From Bryobacteraceae bacterium (GTDB lineage: Bacteria; Acidobacteriota; Terriglobia; Bryobacterales; Bryobacteraceae): DNA of 64,000 bases. Under the pieces are notes generated by a model that was not told the DNA's origin, did no database searches, and worked only from the letters and a program-made list of their open reading frames with translations. The stretch is taken from NCBI GenBank assembly GCA_030041495.1, contig JASHNT010000017.1, forward strand, positions 1 to 64,000, in the 5' to 3' direction. Of the stretch, positions 1-8,922 are shown one piece after another. The position numbers and the translations under genes were made by a program. How positions within the stretch are numbered: the first letter of the stretch is position 1; every line of letters begins with the position of its first letter.

Positions 1-128
1 TCGAACTTGGCGTCGTCCAGAACTTCATTGAGCCGTTTATAGAAAGGGTGACCCGGCGCCGTGGCCAACTCGCCGCCGTACCACAAGCCCTCTTGCCGCT
101 CCCGCATCTTCCGCGTCCCCATCGCCAT
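1..128 (-). mobile_element. Insertion-sequence transposase, N-terminal fragment cut by window edge
   Basis: Reading the minus strand from the ATG at 128 gives 42 codons (MAMGTRKMRERQEGLWYGGE, then a segment with PGHPFYKRLNEVLDDAKF) that run off the window. The PGHPFYKRLN segment and the basic start match the N-terminus of DDE transposases of the IS1182/IS5-like type, as I remember them; the family assignment is from memory. The roughly 70 bases between the start codon and about 197 are AT-rich compared with the surroundings and probably hold the IS end. A gene fragment begins immediately outside it. Confidence 0.7.
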
Positions 129-181
129 ACCCAAAGTTTAAAGTCAAAACATTTTCAGGTCCAGCCGTTTTTGGGGTTTAG

Positions 182-601
182 ACACGGGCTGCTAGGCAGG
201 TTCTCCGGCTGGGCGAAGCGCGCTGCTTTGACGATTGGTGCGTGACGGCGGAGCGAGCCTCGCGCGAGCCCACCTCTGACGGAGCCGTGATCACGGTCGG
301 CCTGAGGGTCTGGAGCCGGGCCCGGCGCGTCTACCAGAGCGCTCCGGATTCCGGAGTGTTTCTGACAGACCCACAGGACCGCCGCTGGGATCCGCTTCCC
401 GATCCTTTCGCCACCCCGTTCAGCGTGAGACTGGGCCCCGGAGAATTCGTGGAGACCTCATGCAAGTTCCGTGTTCCGGCCGACGCGCGCGAAATCGGAC
501 TGGTGGTAAACCACGGCGGCGGGCCCGGGAACATCGTCATCGGCGATGAAGCGAGCATGTTCCACAAGCGGACGATGTATCTGCTCGATCGGACGCCCTG
601 A
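182..601 (+). pseudogene. C-terminal fragment of a secreted/uncharacterised protein, 5' end lost at an IS
   Basis: An open frame runs from after a stop at 179-181 to the stop at 599-601. The translation before the GTG at 242 (LRLGEARCFDDWC) reads as natural protein, so the GTG is probably an internal codon and not the true start. The remainder contains VFLTDPQDRRWDPLPDP, LGPGEFVETSCKFRVPADAR and HGGGPGNIVIGDE, the look of a beta-rich Ig-like or DUF4352-like module. The upstream neighbour is the end of an insertion sequence on the opposite strand. Inference: the IS inserted into this gene near position 197 and removed its N-terminal part. If the GTG at 242 is used, the product would be 119 residues. 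Function unknown. Confidence 0.55.
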
Positions 602-610
602 GATCCGGCG

Positions 611-2065
611 CTACTTGCCGGAGACCGGAAAACCTAGCGATCCGGCGATTCCGCTCAAACCGTCCTGAACCACTAGGCGCCCCCGGACGGCTCCGGCGGG
701 CACGGCTTGATCTGACATCGCCACGTACCCGTCCTTGAGCGTTGCGTCCAACTGGTCCTGGCTCAGGTTGAGCTTGGTGACGGAGGACGCCACGGCGGTG
801 CGTTCTCCGTCGGCGTTGAAGAAGAAAATCGACAGCGTGAACTCGCCAGTGTAGGAGTTCCCGGCGCGCTCAAACGCCAGGTCGCGCGCATCCACGTGAA
901 TTTGAAAATGGAGATTCCCTTCCTTTGCACCCGGGTCGGATGAGATTGCTGCCCGAAGGCCGATGTCGGGCGTGTCGAAAGGGCGCGTCGCAACCAGGTC
1001 CAGCGTGTTCTTCGCCGTCAGCTCCGGCGCGACGGCGGTGAATCCCTCCTCGGCGAGAATGCGTACATTCTTGCGAGTGGTGGTGAGGCGCAGCTTGTGA
1101 TATTTTTCGTCGGCCTCCTTGGCGGTGACGGCGTAACCCGCCTGGTAGGTCGCGCGGGCATCGGTGCGGGCCTGGGTCAAGGCCTGCCCCACGGCGTCAT
1201 TCTCAAACCAGCGGCCGCCGGTAAGAGGCGCCAGCGTTTGCAGCGTCTCGGCGCTGTCGATGCCGGTGGTGGAGCGATCCAACTGGTGCACGGTGTAGAC
1301 CGAAATGCCCAATTGCACGAATTCGTGAGCCATCGCGTTGAGCTCCGGACCGAAGTCGGCGTACACCGTTCCCCCAGGGCCCACTATCGTGAGAGGCGTG
1401 CCGTGAGTGACCCAGATGATCCGCTTCTGGCCAGGCAAGGCCGCATACTGCCGCGCCAACATTCTCAGCGCGTTGTAAGTTGGTTCGACGGTGAGGCCGG
1501 GGGCGGCTGTCAAGTCCGCTGGCTTGATTCCCTCCACTTTGCGCAAGGCTGCATTGAGCAACGGGCCGGCTTTGCTAGTCCACGGAGGAGACTCCGGGGC
1601 AGGAGCCTCCCCTGGATTCCAGGCGTGGACTGGATAGAGGCTGGCGTCGGGAGCCATTAAAAACAGGTAAACATTCCCGGCTGATTCGAGCCCGCCCAGT
1701 GACTGCACGGTCTCATTCCAGGCGGCGCCGCGCTCATCAATGTTGGCGTTCAACAAATCCAGCAGCAGGAGGGTGGAGGAAAACAGTTCGTCACTGCCGC
1801 GATTGGAAACCTCGCGCGGCCCCAGCGTCGCCGGCTCTCCCGCCGCGGCCCGCAGCAAATGCGCGAATAGGAGCGGCTCGCGCTTCCCGCGGTCGGACAC
1901 TTGAACCTCCTCCGGCTTTAGGTCGGTGATAGGTTCACCCTTGGGCCCGGTGGCGACGAAGCGCAGAGTTCGTACGGCGGACGGATTCGGGTTCTGCGCC
2001 CGAGTAGCTGAAAAGGTCGCCGAAACCGCGAGAATCAGCAGGAAACCGGCGGCAGGTCTAACCAT
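611..2065 (-). CDS. VWFA-related acidobacterial-domain secreted protein
   Basis: 484 residues. The start is the ATG at 2065, chosen because AAGGAGG lies just upstream and a classic signal peptide follows (MVRPAAGFLLILAVSATFSA, cleavage after RAQ). Upstream in-frame codons would run into the next gene. Residues about 30-70 (VRTLRFVATGPKGEPITDLKPEE and onward) are the N-terminal strand region seen in acidobacterial VWFA-related proteins (TIGR03436-like). Around residue 100 the expected MIDAS reads LLLLDLLNANID, so the classic DxSxS metal site is not intact. The segment QKRIIWVTHGTPL fits a VWFA beta-strand. Probably a periplasmic or exported binding or scaffolding protein of unknown ligand. Nearby genes are envelope proteins on the same strand. 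Confidence 0.75.
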   Translation of the reverse strand: MVRPAAGFLLILAVSATFSATRAQNPNPSAVRTLRFVATGPKGEPITDLKPEEVQVSDRGKREPLLFAHLLRAAAGEPATLGPREVSNRGSDELFSSTLLLLDLLNANIDERGAAWNETVQSLGGLESAGNVYLFLMAPDASLYPVHAWNPGEAPAPESPPWTSKAGPLLNAALRKVEGIKPADLTAAPGLTVEPTYNALRMLARQYAALPGQKRIIWVTHGTPLTIVGPGGTVYADFGPELNAMAHEFVQLGISVYTVHQLDRSTTGIDSAETLQTLAPLTGGRWFENDAVGQALTQARTDARATYQAGYAVTAKEADEKYHKLRLTTTRKNVRILAEEGFTAVAPELTAKNTLDLVATRPFDTPDIGLRAAISSDPGAKEGNLHFQIHVDARDLAFERAGNSYTGEFTLSIFFFNADGERTAVASSVTKLNLSQDQLDATLKDGYVAMSDQAVPAGAVRGRLVVQDGLSGIAGSLGFPVSGK

Positions 2066-2124
2066 GACGCCTCCTTTTGGGCAGGCAGTCTTAGTGTAGC
2101 GGATAGCGCGGAGAGAATTGCAAC

Positions 2125-2670
2125 CTAGTGAACCAGTTGGGTGAAGTGCCAGCCGTCGTTGAGTAAGCGGAACTGCATGACGGGCTGGGCGTCGGTTGAG
2201 AATTTTCCCTTGCGAACCCCCAGTAAGGGCAGCGGGTCGGAGAAGCAAGTGTGAGGGATGATTACCATCAGCTTTCCCTCCACCAGGCGGCCATCGGGGC
2301 CGTCGTCGCGAACCGTCGAACCATCCGCAAGCTGCAGCATGAATTCGCCCCTAACCTGAACATAGGGCTGGTGAAAGCCGGGCTCGCTGACCACCACGTC
2401 GTCGTCGAAATGGAGGTTCTTCCCTGCCTGTTCCAGGTGCGCCATGGTGCGTTGATCCGCCGTTACCGCCCCGGGCGGGTCCCACAGCTCGTATTGGACG
2501 CCGCACTCAAATTGGGCATTCGTCAAGGATGCTTGTTCGGCGTCGAGTTGCACGGGATTGCTCCCCATGATGCTTTGCGCCTTAGCGTCCTGAAAATCCT
2601 TCTGAACGCACCCGGTACTTACCGCCGCGAGACATAGAACCAAAACGGCCAAAAGGCGTAGTGACCCCAC
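2125..2670 (-). CDS. Lipoprotein of unknown function
   Basis: 181 residues from a GTG at 2670. The N-terminus (MGSLRLLAVLVLCLAAVSTGC) is a lipoprotein signal with lipobox STGC, lipidated cysteine at residue 21. The mature part has no motif I recognise; it contains TNAQFECGVQYELWDPPG and ends HFTQLVH. It lies 59 bases upstream of the VWFA-related gene on the same strand and may share its transcript. Function unknown; a location at the envelope is well supported by the signal. Confidence 0.7.
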   Translation of the reverse strand: MGSLRLLAVLVLCLAAVSTGCVQKDFQDAKAQSIMGSNPVQLDAEQASLTNAQFECGVQYELWDPPGAVTADQRTMAHLEQAGKNLHFDDDVVVSEPGFHQPYVQVRGEFMLQLADGSTVRDDGPDGRLVEGKLMVIIPHTCFSDPLPLLGVRKGKFSTDAQPVMQFRLLNDGWHFTQLVH

Positions 2671-2833
2671 GGTGCGAGTCTACTGGTAGATGGTGGGGAC
2701 TGTCAAGTGGAGCAAAAGCCTTATTCGGGCGCGGAAGAACTTGATTGCAAACGGGAAGGCTTCCATGCGACAATGGCAGAGTTTTGAATGGCACGACCCG
2801 GATTACCGGGACGGAAACAGGAGAATTAAAGTA

Positions 2834-3037
2834 GTGAGAGAAAAGGGTGTCGTGAAATGGTTTAACGCCGCAAAGGGCTATGGATTCATCCAGCGAGCGA
2901 GCGGCGAGGACGTGTTCGTCCATTTTTCCGCGATTCAAATGTCCGGGTACAGGACGCTGGAGGAGGGCGCGGAAGTGGAATTCGAGGTCAAGCGAGGTCC
3001 TAAGGGTCTCCAAGCCGAGAACGTGGCCCGTCCGTAA
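2834..3037 (+). CDS. Cold-shock-domain protein
   Basis: 67 residues from the GTG at 2834. The frame is open from 2690, but CAGGAG sits about 9 bases before this GTG and the product then has the usual CspA length. RNP1 is GYGFIQ (normally GFGFI) and RNP2 is [23 protein letters not shown] is the family signature. It should bind single-stranded nucleic acid as an RNA chaperone. A hairpin terminator follows at 3073-3102. The 160-base region before it has no other gene. Confidence 0.93.
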   Translation: MREKGVVKWFNAAKGYGFIQRASGEDVFVHFSAIQMSGYRTLEEGAEVEFEVKRGPKGLQAENVARP

Positions 3038-3072
3038 CTCCGGCCAGCCCCGGGATTTTCAGTTTCTAGCAA

Positions 3073-3102
3073 GGCCGCTTCCATCGGGAGGCGGCCTTTT
3101 CT
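3073..3102 (+). terminator. Rho-independent terminator after the cold-shock gene
   Basis: Arms GGCCGCTT (3073-3080) and AGGCGGCC (3089-3096) pair across an 8-base loop with one G-T pair, followed by TTTT and CT. It sits 36 bases after the stop of the cold-shock gene and just before the 3' end of the convergent ntrC-like gene. Confidence 0.8.
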
Positions 3103-3117
3103 GTTTCACGCAGCCGC

Positions 3118-4449
3118 CTACCGTCCACGTTCGATACCCAGCGCCCGGATCCGTTTATGCAGGTTGGTGCGTTCCATCCCCAGGGAACGCGCGGCTCCGG
3201 AAACATTCCACTCCGACTCCTGTAAGGCGCGCAGAATATGCTCGCGCTCGGCCGATTCGCGGGTTTCCCGCAGGTTGCCGCGTGGGGGGACTGCGCGGCT
3301 CATGCGGATCTCAGCCGGGGCTGCGGAAGCTTCAATGGTGTCGCGCGGGGCGAGGATGGCCATCCGCTCCACCACATTGCGCAGCTCGCGAATATTTCCC
3401 GGCCAGGAGTATTGCTCCAGCGCTTGGATGGCTTCCGGCTTGAACCTCTTGGAGCGGAAGTTGTTGCGCGCGCAGAAGTCGGCCAGGAAGTATTCAGCTA
3501 ACGATTCAAGGTCTTCGACGCGCTCCCGCAGAGCCGGGACGCGTACCGGCATCACGCACAGCCGGTAATACAGGTCTTCGCGGAACTTCTGAGCCGTCAC
3601 CATTTCGCCTAAGTCCCGATTGGTTGCGGAGATAACCCGCACCGCGACGCGGATGGGCTGCTCGCCGCCGACACGATGAAATTCACCCTCCTGCAAGACC
3701 CGCAGCAGCTTGGCTTGCGAGGAGGCGTGCAAGTCGCCGCATTCGTCCAGGAACAGGGTGCCTCCGTCGGCGAGCTCGAATTTACCGCGGCGGGCGGAAG
3801 TAGCGCCGGTAAACGAGCCTTTTTCGTGGCCGAACAGTTCGCTTTCGATGAGTTCGGTGGGAATCGCCGCGCAGTTGACCTTGACGAAGGGTCCGGAGGC
3901 AAACGGGCTTTCGGCGTGAATGTGCGCAGCCAACAATTCCTTGCCGGTACCCGACTCACCGGTCAGCAGTACGCGCGTATCGGTGCGGGCGGCGAGCGTG
4001 GCCTGCTCCAGCACCTTGGCAAAAGCGGGACTCGACCCGATCATGCGCGGCGCGCCCGCCATTTCGCGCAGGCGCTGATTTTCGTCGCGCAGTTTGGATT
4101 CTTCCAGGGCATGGCGCAGCGCAAGCAGCACTTTATCGCGGCTGAGTGGCTTTTCCAGAAAATCGAAGGCTCCCGCGCGGGTCGCTTCGACCGCTTCGGC
4201 GATGGTTCCGTGGCCGGAGATCATCAGAGCCGGCGCGGAGACGTCGTTCGAGCGCAACCAGCGCACCAGGTCGATTCCGCTGCCGTCGGGCAGGCGCACG
4301 TCGACCAGGTAGATGTCCGGGCGCTGCGAAAACGCCTTGGCCTCGCCCACGCTCAAGCAAGTGCTGACGGCGTACCCTTCGCGCTCCAGAATCAGGCGGA
4401 GGGAGCGGCCGATGTTCTCCTCGTCGTCGACAATGAGGACGCGTTTCAC
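3118..4449 (-). CDS. Sigma-54-dependent response regulator, NtrC family
   Basis: 443 residues in the usual order: receiver domain (residues 1-120, acidic pocket D8/D9, phosphoacceptor D50 in LVDVRLPDGSG), AAA+ domain (Walker A GESGTGKE at 164-171, sigma-54 contact loop GSFTGA at 211-216, consensus GAFTGA), and a C-terminal Fis-type helix-turn-helix ending in NVSGAARSLGMERTNLHKRI. It should activate sigma-54 promoters when phosphorylated by the sensor kinase encoded just upstream, which it overlaps by 4 bases (ATGA). The pairing resembles NtrY/NtrX; the target genes cannot be told from the sequence. Confidence 0.93.
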   Translation of the reverse strand: MKRVLIVDDEENIGRSLRLILEREGYAVSTCLSVGEAKAFSQRPDIYLVDVRLPDGSGIDLVRWLRSNDVSAPALMISGHGTIAEAVEATRAGAFDFLEKPLSRDKVLLALRHALEESKLRDENQRLREMAGAPRMIGSSPAFAKVLEQATLAARTDTRVLLTGESGTGKELLAAHIHAESPFASGPFVKVNCAAIPTELIESELFGHEKGSFTGATSARRGKFELADGGTLFLDECGDLHASSQAKLLRVLQEGEFHRVGGEQPIRVAVRVISATNRDLGEMVTAQKFREDLYYRLCVMPVRVPALRERVEDLESLAEYFLADFCARNNFRSKRFKPEAIQALEQYSWPGNIRELRNVVERMAILAPRDTIEASAAPAEIRMSRAVPPRGNLRETRESAEREHILRALQESEWNVSGAARSLGMERTNLHKRIRALGIERGR

Positions 4450-5822
4450 TGTGCCGCCTCAGGGGAAAACGCCGCACCATTGGTGCGTGCCAGGCTAAGG
4501 CGGAACGCCGCGCCGCCCAGTTCGCCGTCGAAGGTCTGCAAATCGCCGCCGCACAGCAGCGCGCTTTTACGGGCGATCGATAGACCCAGGCCCATGCCGC
4601 CCTTCTTGAGCGAGATGCTGGGCTCGAACAGGGTCGAGCGGGCCTGCGCGCTCAAACCCGGGCCGGAATCGTGGACCTCAATCGACAGAGTCTCGCCCAG
4701 GACGGCGGTCGAGGCCAGAACCACTCCGCCGGGTTGGGCCGCCTCCGCGGCATTTTCTAGCAAGTTGGTCAACACGCCTTTGATCAGATCGGCATCGGCC
4801 AGGGCGAAAGGACTCTCTGGCGCCAGCCTGAGCTGGTAGGCCACCTCCGGATGAGCCGACTTAAGGAAACAGACGCGCTCCTCCAGCATTGCGTTAACGT
4901 CGATTTCAGCCGGAACTACGGGCGGCTCCGACGCAAATTCCGAAAACGCCCGGACCCGGCGCTCCAGCGTGTTGACCTCGTCAGCGACGATCTGCGAAGC
5001 CTGCTCTAAAAACGCGTCGTCCACCGCTCCGCGCCGGCTGACGATCTCCTCCATGGTCAGGCGGATGGGCGTGAGCGAGTTCTTGACTTCGTGGGCCATC
5101 TTGCGCGCCAGAGCCTGCCAGGTCGCCAGGCGAGTGAGATGGATCAGACGCTCGCGAGCCTGCTGGAGTTGGCTAGCCATGTGATTGAAGGCGTCGAGCG
5201 CAGCGCCGATTTCGTCCCGGCCGCCGGGCGGCACACGCGCGTTGAGGTCGCCGGCGGCGACGCTGCTCAAACCCTGCGTCAGGCGGCGGACCGGCCGGCT
5301 GATGCGCGCGGCCACGAAAACCAGCACGCCCATCGCGGCCAGCCACAGCGCGGCAGTCACGGCCAGCAGAGTGCCGCTGAAACCGCGGCGCAGGTCGGAA
5401 TCCTGAATGCGGCCGGCTGCGGCTACCTGCTGCCGCATTTCGTCCATCTTTACGCCCATCGGCCGCGAGTATTTCAGCACCTCGCCGTTGCCGCGGACAT
5501 AATAATCGAGCTGGTCGCCTCCATCGCCCGAAAAGTCGAACTCAGAAGGCTGGCCGCTTTCCCAAAATGCCGCCGCCTGCTTCGGAGTGAGATGCTGGGG
5601 CGTGACGCGGCCCTCGGCGGCGTCGCGCTTCAAGGCTTCGCGCGATTGTTGCGAGAGCTCGCGGCCGGTTTTTACCAGCGAGGACGACAGCTCGCTTAGC
5701 TGCGTCAGCAGCGGCGTGAGCTTGTAGTCCAGCAGCGAAAGGCCGGTCCACAGAGTGAGACCCAACGGCGGCAGAGTCGCCAGCAGGAACACCAGAATGA
5801 GGCGATTACGCAGCCGGTTCAT
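4446..5822 (-). CDS. Membrane sensor histidine kinase, NtrY-like
   Basis: 458 residues. A first membrane segment spans about 8-30 and a second about 150-171, enclosing a roughly 120-residue periplasmic sensor. A HAMP linker follows (residues 172-225), then the dimerisation helix with phosphoacceptor H244 in ARKMAHEVKNSLTPI, then the ATPase domain with N box LLENAAEA, G1 DSGPGL and G2 GGMGLGLSIA. The HEVKNSLTPI motif is typical of NtrY-type kinases. Its stop overlaps the start of the cognate sigma-54 regulator gene. The signal sensed is unknown. Confidence 0.92.
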   Translation of the reverse strand: MNRLRNRLILVFLLATLPPLGLTLWTGLSLLDYKLTPLLTQLSELSSSLVKTGRELSQQSREALKRDAAEGRVTPQHLTPKQAAAFWESGQPSEFDFSGDGGDQLDYYVRGNGEVLKYSRPMGVKMDEMRQQVAAAGRIQDSDLRRGFSGTLLAVTAALWLAAMGVLVFVAARISRPVRRLTQGLSSVAAGDLNARVPPGGRDEIGAALDAFNHMASQLQQARERLIHLTRLATWQALARKMAHEVKNSLTPIRLTMEEIVSRRGAVDDAFLEQASQIVADEVNTLERRVRAFSEFASEPPVVPAEIDVNAMLEERVCFLKSAHPEVAYQLRLAPESPFALADADLIKGVLTNLLENAAEAAQPGGVVLASTAVLGETLSIEVHDSGPGLSAQARSTLFEPSISLKKGGMGLGLSIARKSALLCGGDLQTFDGELGGAAFRLSLARTNGAAFSPEAAQ

Positions 5823-5891
5823 GCGGGACCGCGCAAGTCCCTCGGGGCGCGGTCTATTTCTTCAGTGTAGCGTCAGCCCGCTTTCGCGCGA

Positions 5892-8033
5892 TTACGGCTT
5901 CGAACTGCGGCTCGCTTTGGAGGAGCTCGCCGGCGGAGCGGCGACCTTTAGCGCGAAAGATGCGTTTGCGGTGATGCCTTCGCCGCTCGCCGTCACCGTG
6001 AGGTTGTAAGTGCCCGCAGCTAACTTGGACGAGGCCGCTAGCGTCAGCGCGCTCGACCCGGCGCCGGGCGAAGCAATGCCGGCGGGCGCCCAGGAGGCCG
6101 TCAGGCCGTTCGGCAATCCGCTCACGGCAAGCGCCACGCTGGACTTGAATGTTCCGCCGGTAGTGGTCGACGCCTTCACCTGCACGCCGGATCCCGCTTC
6201 GACGCTGGCGCTGGTTGCGGAAAGCCCCAGGTTGAGCGACGGCTGCGTAGCGTCGGACCAGTGCTGGACCAGCAGGAAAACATCCGGAGATCCGATGCCG
6301 GAGCCTTGGTCGTAGCCGGTTCCGGCGGCGTAGCCGGTCAGTCCGGGTACGGTGTTATTTCCCGACGTAATGTCGTGAAATACGGCCGCGCCGCCGGAGA
6401 ATTGGCGCGCCATTAATGGATAAAGTGTTGTGTTCGCATTGCCCTGATTCGCCGCCGTTCGCTGAATCACCAGAGCCATGATGCCGGCCCAGGTTGGCGA
6501 GGACGCGGACGTGCCCCCCACGGCCCACAATCCGCCGTCCATGTACATAATGTAGGCGTCGTGCGTGGAGGCGGCCAAGGAAACGTCCGGCACGTGGCGA
6601 TGGTTGTCGGTGGGCACCCCGGTCCCGGTCTGCCAGCTCGGACGCGTCCAGATGGTGCTGGCTCCGCCTGCTCCGGCCCACAGTTGCGAGCCTCCGGGTA
6701 CGCTGCCGCTCTGGTTCCAGACGGCTTCAGGAATATAGGTCAGAGCCGAGGCGTAACCCGTGCCGGCTGACGCGGACCAATACTGGCTCGGGTTGGAAGT
6801 ATCGTTGAACTGCGTTCCCCCCACCGCGACCGCGTAAGATGACGAGGCAATGACGTTGACGGCCAGCGGTCCGCCGGCCCTGGTTTCGGAAGGAACATCG
6901 CACCCGGCCGCGCCGCTGTCGCCGGCCGCGACCAATGCAGTGATCCCCTCCGCCGCGGCTTGTTGCCACAGGCTGTTCCAAAAAGCCGAATAAGAAGAGC
7001 CGGCGGCCTGCTCACACAGACCGAAGCTGGTGGTCATCACCGGGGCGAGGTTGTGATTGACGATATACTGCGCCGAAAGAGCGGCTCCGTCGCTCGACGC
7101 CGTGGACGCGGAGACGACGAATTTCACCGCAGCCTTCGGGGCGATCGCCCCGGCCCACTCAGCATCGAGCGTGGCTTCCTGCTGCTCGCCTCCGGCGATC
7201 GCTCCCGGATTTGCGCCGTTCAACACGATCACCGGATTGTTGGCCGGCAGTGCGCTGAGGGCGCGGAAGCTCTGGACGTCGGAGAGATTGATGTTGCTGC
7301 GCGCCACCACCGCGATCGTCCCGCCGGTCCCGTCGATGGCGTTCGCATACAGCGGTTTGACATCGTAAATGGTGGCGAGGTCGGCCGGCGCGAGATAGTG
7401 CGTGGAGCCGGAGGTGAGCTCGGGAGCGGAAATAGGCCGCGGCGCGACCTCGCCGTGGGAACTTTCGAAATCGTACAGCGTGGCGATGCCCGCGATCACG
7501 CCGGAAAGCGAAGCTGGGATTTCCGGGTCGGTGGCATTGGCGCGATGGACTTCCCCGTTGACGCGATAGTAATGAATCTGCGTGTGGAAGGTCTCCGCGA
7601 TCTGGCCGGCCGTCCCGCTGAACACCAGAGTGCTCCGGCTATTCGGGGCTTCCTCCACTTGGAATCCATGCACCGTGAGCCAGCCGGTGATCTGATGCAG
7701 ATCGGCGTCCGCGAGGCCAAAGCGGCTGCCGTACTCCTCCGGCGTGATCCAGTTCCGATACAGCGGCGAGGCCGGATTGTGCTGATCCGCGACCAGTTGA
7801 TCGAGTTCATTCTGCATCGCGGGATCGAGTTTGAGGACCAGGATCATTCGCTCGATCGGCTCCGAAGCCGACACCGGGCCCAGATCGAATCCCGGACGAG
7901 CCAGAGGATGGACGTTACCGGAAAGCCGCACGGTGGCGCGGTCGTCAATGGGAGTGAGAATCCGGGGAGTGGGTTGGGAGTATGCGGAGATGGATAGGAG
8001 CAGAATCAGGCCAAATCGCGGATGGAACTTCAT
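5892..8033 (-). CDS. S53 family serine-carboxyl protease (kumamolisin/sedolisin type), secreted
   Basis: 713 residues with signal peptide (about 1-19), a pro-domain (about 30-200, with SPLYRNWITPEEYGSRFG as in pro-kumamolisin), and a catalytic domain. Catalytic residues can be read: Glu286 and Asp290 in QQEATLDAEW, oxyanion Asp372 in VAAGDSG, and nucleophile Ser509 in GGTSASSPTWAG. After about residue 600 comes a beta-rich, Ig-like extension (LSATSASVEAGSGVQVKAS) with no protease motif, ending in a Ser/Lys-rich tail. The enzyme should be exported and act at acidic pH, consistent with an acidobacterial soil lifestyle. GAGG lies just upstream of the ATG at 8033. Confidence 0.92.
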   Translation of the reverse strand: MKFHPRFGLILLLSISAYSQPTPRILTPIDDRATVRLSGNVHPLARPGFDLGPVSASEPIERMILVLKLDPAMQNELDQLVADQHNPASPLYRNWITPEEYGSRFGLADADLHQITGWLTVHGFQVEEAPNSRSTLVFSGTAGQIAETFHTQIHYYRVNGEVHRANATDPEIPASLSGVIAGIATLYDFESSHGEVAPRPISAPELTSGSTHYLAPADLATIYDVKPLYANAIDGTGGTIAVVARSNINLSDVQSFRALSALPANNPVIVLNGANPGAIAGGEQQEATLDAEWAGAIAPKAAVKFVVSASTASSDGAALSAQYIVNHNLAPVMTTSFGLCEQAAGSSYSAFWNSLWQQAAAEGITALVAAGDSGAAGCDVPSETRAGGPLAVNVIASSSYAVAVGGTQFNDTSNPSQYWSASAGTGYASALTYIPEAVWNQSGSVPGGSQLWAGAGGASTIWTRPSWQTGTGVPTDNHRHVPDVSLAASTHDAYIMYMDGGLWAVGGTSASSPTWAGIMALVIQRTAANQGNANTTLYPLMARQFSGGAAVFHDITSGNNTVPGLTGYAAGTGYDQGSGIGSPDVFLLVQHWSDATQPSLNLGLSATSASVEAGSGVQVKASTTTGGTFKSSVALAVSGLPNGLTASWAPAGIASPGAGSSALTLAASSKLAAGTYNLTVTASGEGITANASFALKVAAPPASSSKASRSSKP

Positions 8034-8108
8034 ACATTGACCTCATCGGCTTGCCTGGGCAGGCTGTTCGGAGAATCTCTCCGTAGTGCCGCGAAGTACC
8101 AGAGGGGA

Positions 8109-8137
8109 TTGTAGCGACCTACATAGGGTGATATGAT
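8109..8137 (+). promoter_or_regulatory. Sigma-70-type promoter for the ABC exporter operon
   Basis: -35 TTGTAG (8109-8114), 17-base spacer, -10 TATGAT (8132-8137), 11 bases before the ABC ATPase start codon. The short distance implies a very short 5' leader. Confidence 0.45.
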
Positions 8138-8148
8138 GAGGTCCGCCT

Positions 8149-8913
8149 ATGCTCGAACTTCGTCACGTCTCGAAAAGCTTTTCCGGCATTCCGGCGGTCA
8201 GCGACGTCAGTTTCACGGCGCGGCCCGGGCAAGTGACCGGGTACCTGGGGCCGAACGGCTCCGGCAAATCCACCACCATCAAGATGATCACCGGCCTGAT
8301 CGAGATGACCGACGGCGAGATCCTCTTCCAGGGCGAGCGCATCCAGCGCGACCCGATCGCCTACAAGCAGCGCATGGGGTACGTGCCAGAGGAACCGCAC
8401 TTGTACGCGCACCTCACGGGCCTGGAATATCTGACCATGGTCGGCCAGTTGCGCAACCTGCCCGAGAAGCGAACGGCGGAGCGGATCGACGGCCTACTGC
8501 GCCTGTTCTATCTGCACAGCGACCGCCACGTGCCGATTTCTTCTTATTCGAAAGGCATGCGGCAGAAGATCCTACTCTCTGCCGCGCTGATGCATAATCC
8601 GGAACTGGTGCTGCTGGATGAGCCGTTTTCCGGTCTCGACGTCGGCTCCGCGCTGGTGATCCGCAGTTTGATCCAGGAACTTGCAGCGCGCGGAAAGGTG
8701 GTCCTGTTCAGTTCGCACGAATTGGAAACCGTGGAGCGGGTTTGCTCCCATATCGTGATTCTGCACCGCGGCAAAATCGTCGCAGACGATTCGATCGAGC
8801 GGCTGCGCACGCTGATGGCTCTGCCGACGCTTGAAGACATTTTTTCGCAGCTAGCCGTGGAGCAGGATACGGCGGCGATTTCCCGCGAGATTGCGGATTT
8901 GATTCTGACCTGA
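8149..8913 (+). CDS. ABC transporter ATP-binding subunit
   Basis: 254 residues. Walker A GPNGSGKST (34-42), signature SYSKGMRQK (132-140), Walker B LVLLDEP (153-159), H-loop in FSSHE. The VSFTARPGQVTGYLGPNGSGKST start and the C-terminal regulatory tail are typical of ABC-2 drug or polysaccharide export ATPases. It is followed after 9 bases by a truncated permease copy and then a full permease, so it probably energises that permease. Substrate unknown. Confidence 0.93.
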   Translation: MLELRHVSKSFSGIPAVSDVSFTARPGQVTGYLGPNGSGKSTTIKMITGLIEMTDGEILFQGERIQRDPIAYKQRMGYVPEEPHLYAHLTGLEYLTMVGQLRNLPEKRTAERIDGLLRLFYLHSDRHVPISSYSKGMRQKILLSAALMHNPELVLLDEPFSGLDVGSALVIRSLIQELAARGKVVLFSSHELETVERVCSHIVILHRGKIVADDSIERLRTLMALPTLEDIFSQLAVEQDTAAISREIADLILT

Positions 8914-8922
8914 GGGCGCCGC

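Noticed and set aside
3676-4839. A 387-codon plus-strand frame over the NtrC-like and NtrY-like genes
   Set aside because: It spans the junction of two clear minus-strand genes and shows no domain.
6960-7997. A 345-codon frame antisense to the S53 protease
   Set aside because: Shadow of the protease; composition matches a wrong frame in GC-rich DNA.
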